Source: Croceicoccus marinus (GTDB lineage: Bacteria > Pseudomonadota > Alphaproteobacteria > Sphingomonadales > Sphingomonadaceae). Taken from it: DNA of 64,000 nucleotides. This document shows, piece after piece, positions 18,535-26,811 of this stretch; within the stretch, counting starts at the first letter, position 1, and every line of letters starts with the position of its first letter. Where the stretch lies: contig NZ_CP019602.1 in the NCBI RefSeq assembly GCF_001661675.2, positions 1-64,000 on the forward strand, given 5' to 3'. A program made the translations under genes and the position numbers. The notes beneath the pieces were generated by a model. The model did no database searches, was not told the DNA's origin, and saw only the letters and a program-made list of their open reading frames with translations.

Positions 18535-18628
18535 GCCTGCTGCCTAGCGGTGTTTCCGCTTTGTTTCGAGGGGGGAACGAAATCCACCCACAAGCCTTCG
18601 TTATACGAGAGCAACAAAGGACAGGATT

Positions 18629-18892
18629 ATGGCTGGCGGTTGGTCGCGCGATGGCGCGGTGCAGGACCAGATCGACGATACGGTGAGCGACGCGGTGGCA
18701 AGCGCCCGCGCGCGCATGCCTGTGGGCGAGGGGCTGGAATATTGCCAGACATGCGGCGAGAAGATCCCGCAGAAGCGGCGCACCGCCCTGCCGGGCGTGC
18801 GAACCTGCGTGCCCTGTCAGTCGGCGAACGACCGAAGCGTGCGGCACAGCGCGATCAACCGACGCGGCAGCAAGGACAGCCAGCTGCGCTGA
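18629..18892 (+). CDS. DksA/TraR-family C4 zinc-finger protein
   Basis: This 87-residue protein matches short TraR/YbiI-like members of the DksA family. The C-terminal zinc finger is visible as EYCQTCGEKIPQKRR followed by GVRTCVPCQ, giving four cysteines near residues 38, 41, 59 and 62. The N-terminal part is a single helix (VQDQIDDTVSDAVASARAR) and lacks the long coiled coil of full DksA. Proteins of this type bind RNA polymerase in the secondary channel and alter promoter response, but for the YbiI group this has not been settled. The gene is convergent with the GT4 gene and divergent from ruvA. Confidence 0.85.
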   Translation: MAGGWSRDGAVQDQIDDTVSDAVASARARMPVGEGLEYCQTCGEKIPQKRRTALPGVRTCVPCQSANDRSVRHSAINRRGSKDSQLR

Positions 18893-18918
18893 TCGGCGCG
18901 CTGCAACGAAGCAGCGGA

Positions 18919-20172
18919 TCAGGCGAGCGAGGGTGCCTTGCCCGACCCTTCATCGAACAGCGAAAGGATCGAGCGTGCCTGCGCCTGCTTGGTGAACTCG
19001 CGCCGCGCCTTGCGCATCGCGCCTTGCGACAGACGCTCGCGCTCGGTCTCGTCGGACAGGCGTACCATGGCGTCGGCCAGACCTTCGGTATCCTCGAAAT
19101 CGACCAGCAGGCCGGTTTCGCCATCCTCGATCTGGTCGGCAGCACCGCCGCCGGGCGTGCGGATCGGGACCAGCCCGGTTGCCATACCCTCGACGATCAC
19201 CAGCCCATATCCCTCCACCCGGCTGGGCAGGATGAAGGCGTCGCTGGCCCAGTAATAGCTGAGCACGTCGGTCTTGAACCCGTCGAAGCGGAACAGCGCG
19301 TGATCCGCCTCGGACTGAAAGGCGTAGTCGCGGATCTCCCGCTCCTCCTCGCCGCCGCCGCTGCCGACGAAGATCGTACGGACCGGACGGTCGAGCCTTG
19401 CGCTGGCCATGCGGGTCGCCTGCACCACCAGGTCGATGCCCTTGTTCCAGCTGAGTCGCCCGACCTGGAGGCAGATGAACTCGTCCTCGGCGATGTCCAG
19501 CTGTTCGCGGGCCGCGCGCCGCTGTTCGGGCGTGGGGGGGCGGAACCGGCCTTCGTCGATCGCGCCGACAACCTTGCGGACCCGCCGCGCGACCGGAGGG
19601 CATTCGGCCATGACCTGCTGGCGCGTCTCCTCGGACAGGACGACGATGGAATCGACCGCGAAGGCGGACACGATCGCTCGCGCCGGAAGCGACAGCGATG
19701 CGCGCGTGCGCCCCACGATATCCGCCTTTCCGGCATGGAACGAGGGGTGATAGGTCGCCAGCACCGGCACGCGGGCGAACAGCGACAGCAATCTGCCCCA
19801 CAGGATCATGCCCAGCCCGTGCACGTTCACGCTGTCGACGGCGTTGCGCCGCATGAAGGCGCGGATTTCCCGCCAGTGCGCGAGCTTCGGCCTGCTGCCG
19901 AGGCCGGGTACGCACAGCACCTCGTCGCACAGCCTGTCGAGCTGTCCGACGCGTTCGGCGTCCGCCCCGGCCGCGGAAATGCGGCTGGTGACGAAATAGA
20001 TCTTGCAGCCCTGTTCTTTCAGACCGGCGGCAAGCGTCATGCAATAGGAGAAGATCCCGTCATTGCAGTCGGTCTTGCACATCAGGAACATGACGTGCCG
20101 CGCGCTTTTCGCAGGCGCGGCGAAAACTGGTCCCGCGCCGGCCGGGCCGCGGGCATTTGCTAGGCTGCTCAT
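18919..20172 (-). CDS. GT4-family glycosyltransferase
   Basis: A 417-residue GT-B fold glycosyltransferase. The N-terminal domain has HVMFLMCKTDCNDGIFSYCM, in the usual nucleotide-sugar family position of GxG-x-loops. The C-terminal donor-binding domain includes ICLQVGRLSWNKGIDLVVQA and the retaining-enzyme E-x7-E motif EGYGLVIVEGMA (about residue 320). It probably adds a sugar to an exopolysaccharide, lipopolysaccharide or lipid, but no partner genes are close. MSSLANARG at 20172 is chosen; an ATG six codons upstream is equally possible, since neither has a strong ribosome site. It follows ruvC on the same strand by about 150 bases. Confidence 0.86.
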   Translation of the reverse strand: MSSLANARGPAGAGPVFAAPAKSARHVMFLMCKTDCNDGIFSYCMTLAAGLKEQGCKIYFVTSRISAAGADAERVGQLDRLCDEVLCVPGLGSRPKLAHWREIRAFMRRNAVDSVNVHGLGMILWGRLLSLFARVPVLATYHPSFHAGKADIVGRTRASLSLPARAIVSAFAVDSIVVLSEETRQQVMAECPPVARRVRKVVGAIDEGRFRPPTPEQRRAAREQLDIAEDEFICLQVGRLSWNKGIDLVVQATRMASARLDRPVRTIFVGSGGGEEEREIRDYAFQSEADHALFRFDGFKTDVLSYYWASDAFILPSRVEGYGLVIVEGMATGLVPIRTPGGGAADQIEDGETGLLVDFEDTEGLADAMVRLSDETERERLSQGAMRKARREFTKQAQARSILSLFDEGSGKAPSLA

Positions 20173-20321
20173 GATGCAATCCAATGCCATCCGAACCTGC
20201 ACGGCTCTCGGTATCCGCAGGTGTGGTGACCTGATTTTCCCGCAATATGCGTCCTTCGGCAACTGCGCTGTGCAGTTGCAGCATGGCAATTACGAGTGAT
20301 GCCGATTTTAAAGGTTAATAT

Positions 20322-20795
20322 TCAGAACGTTCGGGCCAGATGCGCATGGGCGATGGCGACCGCCAGGGCGTCCGCTGCGTCGGATCCGGCGATCGGAGCG
20401 CCCGGAAGCAGCACTTTCAGCATCGCCTGCACCTGATTCTTGTCGGCTCCACCGGTGCCCACGACGGACTTTTTGACCACCTTGGCGGAGTGTTCGTGCA
20501 CTGCCAGTCCCGCCGCTCCGCAGGCGGCCAATACGGCGCCGCGGGCGTGTGCCAGCTTCAGCGTCGACTGGGGATTCTTGTTGACGAACACCTCTTCGGC
20601 GGCGGCGACGTCGGGGCGATAGGTGCGGATCACCTCGGCCACCGCGTGCTGCAGGGCGGCGAGGCGGAAGGACATCTCCTCCTTGCTGCCGGTCGGCACC
20701 TGCCCGTTGGCGATGTGGGAGAGGCGCGACCCGGTCTTGCGGATCACGCCCCAACCCGTGCAGGTCAGCGAGGGGTCGAGGCCCAGTACGATCAT
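20322..20795 (-). CDS. ruvC: Crossover junction endodeoxyribonuclease RuvC
   Basis: RuvC cuts Holliday junctions after RuvAB branch migration. The 157-residue protein shows the four acidic active-site residues of the family: Asp7 in [14 protein letters not shown], Glu in [11 protein letters not shown] (near residue 67), and the pair in [14 protein letters not shown] (near residues 138-141). It lies 31 bases after yebC, and the two are probably co-transcribed. The strict order yebC-ruvC-ruvA-ruvB seen in many bacteria is interrupted after this gene. Assignment secure. Confidence 0.95.
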   Translation of the reverse strand: MIVLGLDPSLTCTGWGVIRKTGSRLSHIANGQVPTGSKEEMSFRLAALQHAVAEVIRTYRPDVAAAEEVFVNKNPQSTLKLAHARGAVLAACGAAGLAVHEHSAKVVKKSVVGTGGADKNQVQAMLKVLLPGAPIAGSDAADALAVAIAHAHLARTF

Positions 20796-20826
20796 CGCGG
20801 GACGATCATGATGGAGAAGGGAGCGG

Positions 20827-21573
20827 TCAGGCCCCCAGCTTCTCCATCACCTCGTCGGGGACTTCGTAATTGCCCCAGACGGTCTGGACGTCGTCGTCGT
20901 CGTCCAGCGCGTCGACCAATTTGAACAGCGTGCCGGCGGTATCCTCGTCGACCTCGACGGTGATGTTGGGCTTCCATGCCAGCTTGACGTTCTCGGCCTC
21001 GCCCAGCGTCTTTTCAAGGTTGCCCGCGACCTCGTGCAGGGCTTCCATCTGGGTCCAGATGACGTGGCCATCCTCGCTCGATTCGACATCGTCGGCGCCC
21101 GCCTCGATCGCGGCTTCCAGCACCTTTTCCTCGTCGCCCGCATCGGCGGGATATTCGATCAGGCCCAGCCGCTCGAACCCGTGGGACACTGCGCCCGCGG
21201 TGCCCAGGTTGCCGCCGTTCTTGCTGAACGCGGTGCGCACATTGGTCGCGGTGCGGTTGCGATTGTCGGTCAGCGCCTCGACGATCAGGGCGACGCCGCC
21301 GGGGCCATAGCCCTCGTAGCGGATCTCCTCGTAATCGTCGCCTTCATTGGCCGATGCCTTGTCGATCGCGCGCTGGATATTGTCCTTGGGCATCGACTGG
21401 GCCTTGGCGTTGTTCACCGCCAGGCGCAGGCGCGGGTTCATGTCGGGATCGGGCGTGCCCATCTTGGCGGCGACGGTGATCTCGCGGCTCAGCTTCGAGA
21501 ACATGGCGGAGCGCTTCTTGTCCTGAGCGCCCTTGCGATGCATGATATTCTTGAATTTCGAATGGCCGGCCAT
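20827..21573 (-). CDS. yebC: YebC/PmpR-family protein
   Basis: The 248-residue protein starts [21 protein letters not shown], the hallmark of the YebC/PmpR family. The conserved blocks [35 protein letters not shown] and FSKNGGNLG are present. Members have been described as DNA-binding regulators, and some as factors that help ribosomes through proline-rich stretches; which applies here cannot be told. An acidic tail precedes the C-terminal [20 protein letters not shown]. It lies 31 bases upstream of ruvC in the same direction, the common alphaproteobacterial arrangement. The frame stays open far upstream to 22359, but that part is noise: homology starts at 21573. Confidence 0.95.
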   Translation of the reverse strand: MAGHSKFKNIMHRKGAQDKKRSAMFSKLSREITVAAKMGTPDPDMNPRLRLAVNNAKAQSMPKDNIQRAIDKASANEGDDYEEIRYEGYGPGGVALIVEALTDNRNRTATNVRTAFSKNGGNLGTAGAVSHGFERLGLIEYPADAGDEEKVLEAAIEAGADDVESSEDGHVIWTQMEALHEVAGNLEKTLGEAENVKLAWKPNITVEVDEDTAGTLFKLVDALDDDDDVQTVWGNYEVPDEVMEKLGA

Positions 21574-21903
21574 TGCCGCTCTCGTCCTCAGTCTTGTTCG
21601 GTGTGCTTTTCGGCTTCGGGCGCCCTTACAGCAGGGTGGCGGGGCAGGGCAAGCACCCGGATGACCGCGCCGCATCGCACGGACACGCGGCAGGCGCGGT
21701 TGACACAGGCGACATGTCCTACACAGGCTGTCACCCGGTGCGGGGGCGCGCGGATCCGCGGGTTTCGGCGCCCCGGTTGACACCATGGGGGGCGGGGAAG
21801 AATTCACGGGTTGAAAGAGCGTGCCAGTACGCCATAGGAGTCCCCCCCGGGGCATAGGGTAACGTGCGGGCGTAGGACAATAAAACAGCAGGAAGGCGCG
21901 CAG
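21574..21903. other. Divergent promoter region upstream of yebC and the VOC gene
   Basis: These 330 bases have no supported gene. ACACAGGC occurs twice 20 bases apart (near 21703 and 21721), within flanking TGACA and TGTCA half-sites (21701-21733), which looks like a regulatory dyad. TTGACA-like -35 hexamers occur near 21700 and 21777. Confidence 0.4.
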
Positions 21904-22284
21904 ATGACCATCGGCCGGATCGACCACGTCAATATCAGCACCAGCGATCTTGCGGCGACGGTCGCCTTCTTTCGCGACATGCTGGGGCTGACCCCCGCGC
22001 CGCCGCCGGGGATGGACCCGGCGCTGAACAGCTGGATGGTCGACGATGCGGGCAATGCGCTGGTCCACGTCAACACGCGCGAAGCCGTCAGCGAGCCGGG
22101 CCCGATCAACCATGTCGCCTTTGCCTGCAGCGGCTATGACGACTATGCCGCCCGCCTGCGCAATGCGGGTCACGCGATCCGCGAGAGCGACCTGCGCGAT
22201 ATCGCGGGCGTGCGGCAGATCTTCGTGTTCGGGCCCGAGGGAACCCGGATCGAGCTGAATTTCAGGGAGCCGCCCGCGCCCTGA
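21904..22284 (+). CDS. VOC-family (glyoxalase-like) protein
   Basis: A 126-residue single-module vicinal oxygen chelate protein. It starts [21 protein letters not shown], where His is the first expected metal ligand; a second histidine lies in [15 protein letters not shown] and the glutamate in GTRIELNF near residue 118 completes the usual His/Glu set. Such proteins include glyoxalase I, dioxygenases and antibiotic-binding proteins, and dimerise to form the site. The substrate is unknown. AGGAAGG a few bases upstream supports ATG 21904. Confidence 0.85.
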   Translation: MTIGRIDHVNISTSDLAATVAFFRDMLGLTPAPPPGMDPALNSWMVDDAGNALVHVNTREAVSEPGPINHVAFACSGYDDYAARLRNAGHAIRESDLRDIAGVRQIFVFGPEGTRIELNFREPPAP

Positions 22285-22381
22285 GGCGGGCATCGCTGCA
22301 CGATCTAGCCGGCCCCGGCCTCTTCCCGGCCCCGGCCCCTTCCCGTCCCCGGCCCTCACCGGCCTCGGCGGGCGGGCCGGC

Positions 22382-23080
22382 CTAGCCGCATTTCACGAAT
22401 ACCACGCCGTCGCCCTCGATGGCGGTGCCGCCGATCGTGACCGGATCATAGGCGGCGTCCGTCGCCGGGCGCATGATGGCAAGGCCGTCGGGCCCGCGCG
22501 CCTCGATCGGCAGATCGTCCATCGGCTCGTCGAGGTCGATGCGCGGATAATTGCCCAGGATCACCAGCGCGCTGTCGTCATGGCGCGAGATGTTGCCCGT
22601 CAGCACCGTGCCGCCAGCGCCGGCCGCGATGCGGAAATCGGGATCGCCGCAATCGGCGTCCAGCCCCTTCGCGGTCCATGCGCCGGTCACATAGTCGCGG
22701 TCCAGCGCCGTTCCGCCCGCACGAGCGGGATCGCGGTCCGCCGCGGGGGGATCGACCGCCTCGATGCTTCGTGGGGTGAGCGTGCCGCGTCCTTCCATGC
22801 AGAAGCCTGCGTCGGCGATCGCGCCCGTCAGGCGGATATAGTCGCCGGGGCCGACATCGGCATTCGTGAAATTGACCGCCCAGACCTCGCCGCCCGGGGT
22901 GCGCAGGATCGCGCATTCGGTCCCGCTCTCGACGCGGCCCTCGACGGTGACGAGACTGGCTTCGGCTTGTCCGGCGGCGGGGCCGCCCGTGCGCGGCTGG
23001 GGCGGTTCGGACATCTCGCCCGTTTCCTGCGAGCATGAGGGAAGGAGAATGGCGGCGCACATCAGGGCAACATATCGCAT
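22382..23080 (-). CDS. Predicted lipoprotein of unknown function
   Basis: This 232-residue protein starts [16 protein letters not shown], a lipoprotein signal peptide with the modified cysteine at residue 16. The mature part opens with a Pro/Gly/Ala-rich linker and then a beta-rich region ([19 protein letters not shown] and [19 protein letters not shown]) resembling an OB-like fold. A second half, about residues 130-230, contains several cysteines (DADCGDPDF and the terminal FVKCG) that could form disulphides. No named family is recognised with confidence. An upstream ATG at 23170 would destroy the signal peptide and is rejected. The gene is divergent from the antiporter at 23255. Confidence 0.65.
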   Translation of the reverse strand: MRYVALMCAAILLPSCSQETGEMSEPPQPRTGGPAAGQAEASLVTVEGRVESGTECAILRTPGGEVWAVNFTNADVGPGDYIRLTGAIADAGFCMEGRGTLTPRSIEAVDPPAADRDPARAGGTALDRDYVTGAWTAKGLDADCGDPDFRIAAGAGGTVLTGNISRHDDSALVILGNYPRIDLDEPMDDLPIEARGPDGLAIMRPATDAAYDPVTIGGTAIEGDGVVFVKCG

Positions 23081-23254
23081 GGTGAACCAACGTGCGGCTT
23101 GCCGAAGGTTCCGAAAACCGCGATCCGGGGGCTTCCTGGCATACCCGCAGGCAGCTGGTCGGCACGGCACGCGGCATCGTTCGCGGCACCGTTCGCGGGT
23201 CGGGCTTCACACAAGGTGGCACCACTTGCCCCGCTGACGCGTTGGACTGGCAGC

Positions 23255-24511
23255 ATGGACAAACCGCTCTTCGAATTCGCCCCCTATCACATATTGATGG
23301 CCGGCTGCGGCCTGGTGATCATCGTCGCCTATTGGCTGCCGCGCTGGATATCGGGGAAGGAACCCGCCGCGTCGGGCCTGTTGATCATCGGCGGGCTGGC
23401 GGTGTTCGGGGTATTGCCCGGCGTGCCGCAGGTGTTCAGCCCGGTGAACCGGCCCGGTTTCTGGGAACTGGCATCCGAATTCGCGGTCATCATCGCGCTG
23501 TTCGGCACGGGGATACGGATCGACCGCATCACCGGAAAGGGGCTGTGGACGCCGACCGTGCGGCTGCTGGCCATCGCGATGCCGCTGTGCATGATCGCGG
23601 TCGCGGCCATCGGCGTCGGGGCCGGGCTGGCGCTGGGCAGCGCGATCCTGCTGGCCGCGGTGCTGGCGCCGACCGACCCGGTGCTGGCCGCCGACGTGCA
23701 GGTGGGCGCGCCGCTGAAGGGCAAGGAGCATCCGGTGCGCTTCGCGCTGACCGCGGAAGCCGGGCTGAACGACGGGCTGGCGTTTCCCTTCGTCTATCTG
23801 GCGATCATCGTCGTCACCATGGGCATGGACCTGTCCGCGTGGGGCTGGGAATGGCTGGGCTTCTATCTTGTCTACAAGATCGCGGTGGGGGTGATCGCGG
23901 GCGTGGTGGCGGGCAAGCTGCTGGGCGGGGCGCTGTTTTCCTTTCCGCGCAACAATCCGCTGGCCGAAACCGGGTCGGGCGTGATCGCGATGGCGGGCGT
24001 CCTGTTCACCTATGGCATGACCGAATTGTTCGAGGGTTACGGCTTCATCGCCGCCTTCGTCATGGGCGTGGTGCTGCGCCTGCAGGAGCATGAGCACGAG
24101 TTCCACGGACGGCTGCACAGTTTTTCCGAAGCGCTGGAGCATGCGGTGACCGCGATCCTGCTGGTGCTGCTGGGCGGGGCGATTCCCGACCTGCTGCCCT
24201 ATCTGGGCTGGCGCGAGGCGATCATCGGCGCGGCCTTGATCTTCGTGATCCGCCCGGCGTTCGGCATGCTGTCGCTGCTGGGCACCAGCCTGAGCGTCAA
24301 GCAGCGCGGGGTGGTGGCGTTCTATGGCGTGCGCGGCATGGGGTCGATCTATTACCTGGCCTATGCGGCGGGGCAGATCGACCTGCAGGATTCGGGCCAT
24401 CTGTGGGCGACGGTGACCTTTGCGATCGTGCTGTCGACGGTGGTCCACGGCTTCAGCGCCGGGTCGGTCGTCAGCGCCGCGACCGTCGAGGGCGGGGAGC
24501 GCGCGGAATAG
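23255..24511 (+). CDS. NhaP-type cation:proton antiporter
   Basis: A 418-residue membrane protein of the CPA1 family with about 12-13 hydrophobic segments. Family signatures are VLAPTDPVLAADVQVG (near residue 148), AEAGLNDGLAFPF (near residue 168), which carries the ND pair important for ion binding, and RGMGSIYYLAYA near the C-terminus. Such antiporters swap Na+ or K+ for H+ at the inner membrane for pH and salt homeostasis. There is no C-terminal regulatory domain. MDKPLFEF at 23255 is used, since upstream in-frame residues do not form a membrane segment and overlap the divergent lipoprotein promoter. Confidence 0.9.
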   Translation: MDKPLFEFAPYHILMAGCGLVIIVAYWLPRWISGKEPAASGLLIIGGLAVFGVLPGVPQVFSPVNRPGFWELASEFAVIIALFGTGIRIDRITGKGLWTPTVRLLAIAMPLCMIAVAAIGVGAGLALGSAILLAAVLAPTDPVLAADVQVGAPLKGKEHPVRFALTAEAGLNDGLAFPFVYLAIIVVTMGMDLSAWGWEWLGFYLVYKIAVGVIAGVVAGKLLGGALFSFPRNNPLAETGSGVIAMAGVLFTYGMTELFEGYGFIAAFVMGVVLRLQEHEHEFHGRLHSFSEALEHAVTAILLVLLGGAIPDLLPYLGWREAIIGAALIFVIRPAFGMLSLLGTSLSVKQRGVVAFYGVRGMGSIYYLAYAAGQIDLQDSGHLWATVTFAIVLSTVVHGFSAGSVVSAATVEGGERAE

Positions 24512-24562
24512 GGGAGCGGGCGGAATAGGGCGGGCTTACCAGCCCCGGTCCCGGGCTTAGTC

Positions 24563-24976
24563 CTAGCCAAGATCCTCGACCAGCATGAAGCGTTCCCACA
24601 CGATGTCCATGTCGGGCGAGAAACCGCCGGTCCGCTCGAAGTAGCGGCGGTGCCCCTCGCGCCAGGCGGCAAGGCTGTCGTCCTCGCCTTCGGCCAGCGC
24701 CATCTCCTCGGTCACCTGGGCGAAGGTGCAGCGGCGGACCTCGATCGTGCGGACGACCAGCGCGGGATCGCCCGACCAGTCGAGCACGATGTCGGTGCGG
24801 CCGGGGCGGGGCATCGCTTCGCCCTGCTCGAAATCGCGCAAGGCGCCGGTGCTGGCGGTCTTGCGGCCCTGGCGGACCAGCCCGATCAGATGTTCGCAAA
24901 GCGCGCGGCTGTCTCCGAGCACGAATGTCTCGGCATCGCCGTACCGCGCCTTCAGGCTCGCCAGGCTTTCGGGCAT
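24563..24976 (-). CDS. ASCH-domain protein
   Basis: A 137-residue protein with an ASCH (PUA-like beta-barrel) domain over most of its length. Recognisable parts are LVRQGRKTASTGAL, FRPG-like MPRPGRTDIVLDW, and the C-terminal block VWERFMLVEDLG. ASCH proteins bind RNA or modified nucleosides; some members are amidohydrolases acting on N4-acetylcytidine. The conserved lysine and threonine of the amidohydrolase group may correspond to RKTAST, but I cannot prove activity. It is followed after a 38-base gap (on the left) by the antiporter's 3' end region and preceded by the GNAT gene. Confidence 0.82.
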   Translation of the reverse strand: MPESLASLKARYGDAETFVLGDSRALCEHLIGLVRQGRKTASTGALRDFEQGEAMPRPGRTDIVLDWSGDPALVVRTIEVRRCTFAQVTEEMALAEGEDDSLAAWREGHRRYFERTGGFSPDMDIVWERFMLVEDLG

Positions 24977-25014
24977 GGTTCGTCCCCCTTGCGGCCAGCC
25001 CTTGCGGCCAGCGC

Positions 25015-25506
25015 TTACAGCAGGCGCTGGAACCAGCTGACGTCGCGCCAGTCTTCCAGCTTCCAGCCGACTTCCTTGTAGGTGCCGATTTCCTCGAAGC
25101 CGAACGCGCGGTGCAGGGCGATGCTGGGCTCGTTGGGCAGCGCGATGCCGGCAAAGGCGGCGTGATAGCGTTCCTTCAGCATCGGCAGCAGCGCCGAATA
25201 CAGCGCGCTGCCCACCCCGCGCCTTGCCATCGCGGGGTCGACATAGACCGCCACGTCGCAGGACGAGCTATAGGCGTCGCGCGTGCGGTGCGGGCTGGCA
25301 TAGGCATAGCCGATCACCGCCATGCCGCGCACCGCGACCAGCCAGCCATAGGTGCCGCCCCAGGCGTTGATGCGCTTGAGCATCTCGCCCGCGCTGGGGG
25401 GCTGGGTTTCGAAGCTGATCCAGGTGTCGGTGACGAAGGGGGCGTAGATCGCGGCGCAGGCGGCGGCATCGTCCGCCCGCGCCCGCCTGATGCGGAAATC
25501 GGTCAA
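25015..25506 (-). CDS. GNAT N-acetyltransferase, phosphinothricin acetyltransferase-like
   Basis: The 163-residue protein resembles the Pat/YwnH group of GNAT enzymes. The start RIRRARADDAAACAAIYAPFVTD is typical of that group. Acetyl-CoA-binding motif A is MARRGVGSALYSALL (near residue 93), and LHRAFGFEEIGTYKEVGWK near residue 131 is the conserved C-terminal block. Members acetylate phosphinothricin or methionine derivatives; the natural substrate is usually unclear. It lies 7 bases downstream of the YbjQ-type gene and 38 bases upstream of the ASCH gene, forming a short minus-strand cluster. Confidence 0.86.
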   Translation of the reverse strand: MTDFRIRRARADDAAACAAIYAPFVTDTWISFETQPPSAGEMLKRINAWGGTYGWLVAVRGMAVIGYAYASPHRTRDAYSSSCDVAVYVDPAMARRGVGSALYSALLPMLKERYHAAFAGIALPNEPSIALHRAFGFEEIGTYKEVGWKLEDWRDVSWFQRLL

Positions 25507-25513
25507 ACTGCGA

Positions 25514-25873
25514 TCAGTCCAGTACCACGGCGGTGCCCGACACGCTGACCATCAGCATGGAGCCGTTCTGGCCCAGCACCTCGTAATCGATGTCGACGCC
25601 GATCACCCCGTTGCCGCCCAGCGACAGCGCTTCCTGCCGCATTTCGGCGAGCGCTTCCTTGCGGGCGCGGGCCAGCACTTCCTCGTACTTGCCCGAACGT
25701 CCGCCGACGAGATCGGTGATCGAGGCGAAGATGTCGCGAAACAGGTTCGCGCCCACGATCACCTCGCCCGTGACGATGCCCAGGTAATCGCGCACCGCGC
25801 GCCCTTCGACGACAGCCGTGGTGGTGACCAGCATGCCGCCGCCGTCGCCTTGGTTGCTCCAGGGATTGGGCAT
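25514..25873 (-). CDS. YbjQ-family protein
   Basis: A 119-residue member of the YbjQ family, small beta-rich oligomeric proteins once labelled heavy-metal-binding. Signatures are [20 protein letters not shown], and [16 protein letters not shown] near the C-terminus. Function is unknown in the family. It lacks a signal peptide. An N-terminal extension [14 protein letters not shown] precedes the core and is not typical, though this ATG has a GGAGAG ribosome site. It is likely co-transcribed with the following GNAT gene (7-base gap). Confidence 0.85.
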   Translation of the reverse strand: MPNPWSNQGDGGGMLVTTTAVVEGRAVRDYLGIVTGEVIVGANLFRDIFASITDLVGGRSGKYEEVLARARKEALAEMRQEALSLGGNGVIGVDIDYEVLGQNGSMLMVSVSGTAVVLD

Positions 25874-25980
25874 CGTATCGCTCTCCTCTCGTATGGGCCT
25901 GTGGGGTGGTTCGGGCCGGTTCTAGCCTGACCGCCGCAGGTGGCAAGCCGTGTGCAAGCCCAGAAGAAAGCTGGCGGCGA

Positions 25981-26223
25981 TCAGCCGATCCCGAGCGCGG
26001 CCTTGTACGTCTCGAGGATGAGTTCCATCTCGCGCCGGTCGTCGGCGTTCATCTTCCTGAGGCGCACGATCTGGCGCATGATCTTGACGTCGTAGCCGAC
26101 CGCCTTCGCCTCGGCATAGACATCGCGGATATCGTCGGCGATGCCCTTCTTTTCCTCTTCGAGGCGTTCGACGCGCTCGATCAGAAGGCGCAGGCGATCG
26201 TCGGTGTTTTCGGCTTCGGCCAT
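25981..26223 (-). CDS. gapR: Nucleoid-associated protein GapR (DUF2312)
   Basis: An 80-residue alphaproteobacterial protein with the DUF2312 signature [22 protein letters not shown] followed by [20 protein letters not shown]. GapR forms coiled-coil dimers or tetramers that clamp overtwisted, AT-rich DNA ahead of replication and transcription and stimulate type II topoisomerases; this is known for Caulobacter and is taken over by homology. MAEAENTD at 26223 gives the family length; an ATG eight codons upstream adds atypical residues. The upstream gap to the DUF1244 gene carries a TTATCC/GGATAA dyad. Confidence 0.93.
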   Translation of the reverse strand: MAEAENTDDRLRLLIERVERLEEEKKGIADDIRDVYAEAKAVGYDVKIMRQIVRLRKMNADDRREMELILETYKAALGIG

Positions 26224-26315
26224 CGGGTCAGCTCCGGTGAGAATCAATCAGGGAATCGCGAAAGAGCGGCCTGATAGGCAGGGCGGCGCGCCGGGTGAAG
26301 ATGCGGGGCGGCAAG

Positions 26316-26336
26316 TTATCCCCATGGCGTGGATAA
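26316..26336. repeat. TTATCC...GGATAA dyad upstream of gapR
   Basis: TTATCCCCA is followed five bases later by TGGATAA on the same strand, so two near-DnaA-box sequences face each other. A replication role is not supported by any wider cluster. Confidence 0.35.
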
Positions 26337-26359
26337 GTGGCCGGCCCCCGCCCGAGGGG

Positions 26360-26689
26360 TCATGGAAGCGCGCTGCGGACCTGGTTGCGCGCGACGCTGT
26401 CTTCCATGCGGGCGATCTGGTCGTTCGTGGCGGGCGTCTGGCGGGTCGTCTTCCACTGGTCCATCGGCATGCCGTGGATCAGCTCGCGCGCCTCGTCCTT
26501 GTCGCCGGGATAGCCGGCGTCGCGGATCCAGTCGGCAAGGCAATTGCGGCAGAAGCCCGCCAGTCCCATCAGATCGATGTTCTGGGCATCGTGGCGGTGC
26601 TGCAGATGGCGGACTAGGCGGCGGAACGCAGCGGCGGCCACCTCGTCGGGCAGCTGGTCCAGCGGGTCGTGCGGGTTGGAATCGGCCAT
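26360..26689 (-). CDS. DUF1244 domain-containing protein
   Basis: A 109-residue protein. The core (about 24-95) matches DUF1244, with QNIDLMGLAGFCRNCLADW as the signature; the two cysteines in FCRNC are conserved. The domain is alpha-helical and widespread in Alphaproteobacteria, with no established function. A C-terminal tail of about 30 polar residues follows. MADSNPHD at 26689 is the chosen start; the frame is open further upstream but the residues do not match the family. It is divergent from pyk. Confidence 0.85.
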   Translation of the reverse strand: MADSNPHDPLDQLPDEVAAAAFRRLVRHLQHRHDAQNIDLMGLAGFCRNCLADWIRDAGYPGDKDEARELIHGMPMDQWKTTRQTPATNDQIARMEDSVARNQVRSALP

Positions 26690-26811
26690 CGTCGTCACTC
26701 CGTTTGCGCATTTGTCGGGCAATTGCCCCTGACACGGCTTGCGCCATGCCATGCGTCTGAATAGGTCAGGCGCTGCATCACTCCCCATCCAGCTATCATC
26801 GGGCATCTATC

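Noticed and set aside
26316..26336. Replication origin with DnaA boxes
   Set aside because: Only two imperfect sites; no AT-rich unwinding region, no dnaA or parAB genes adjacent.
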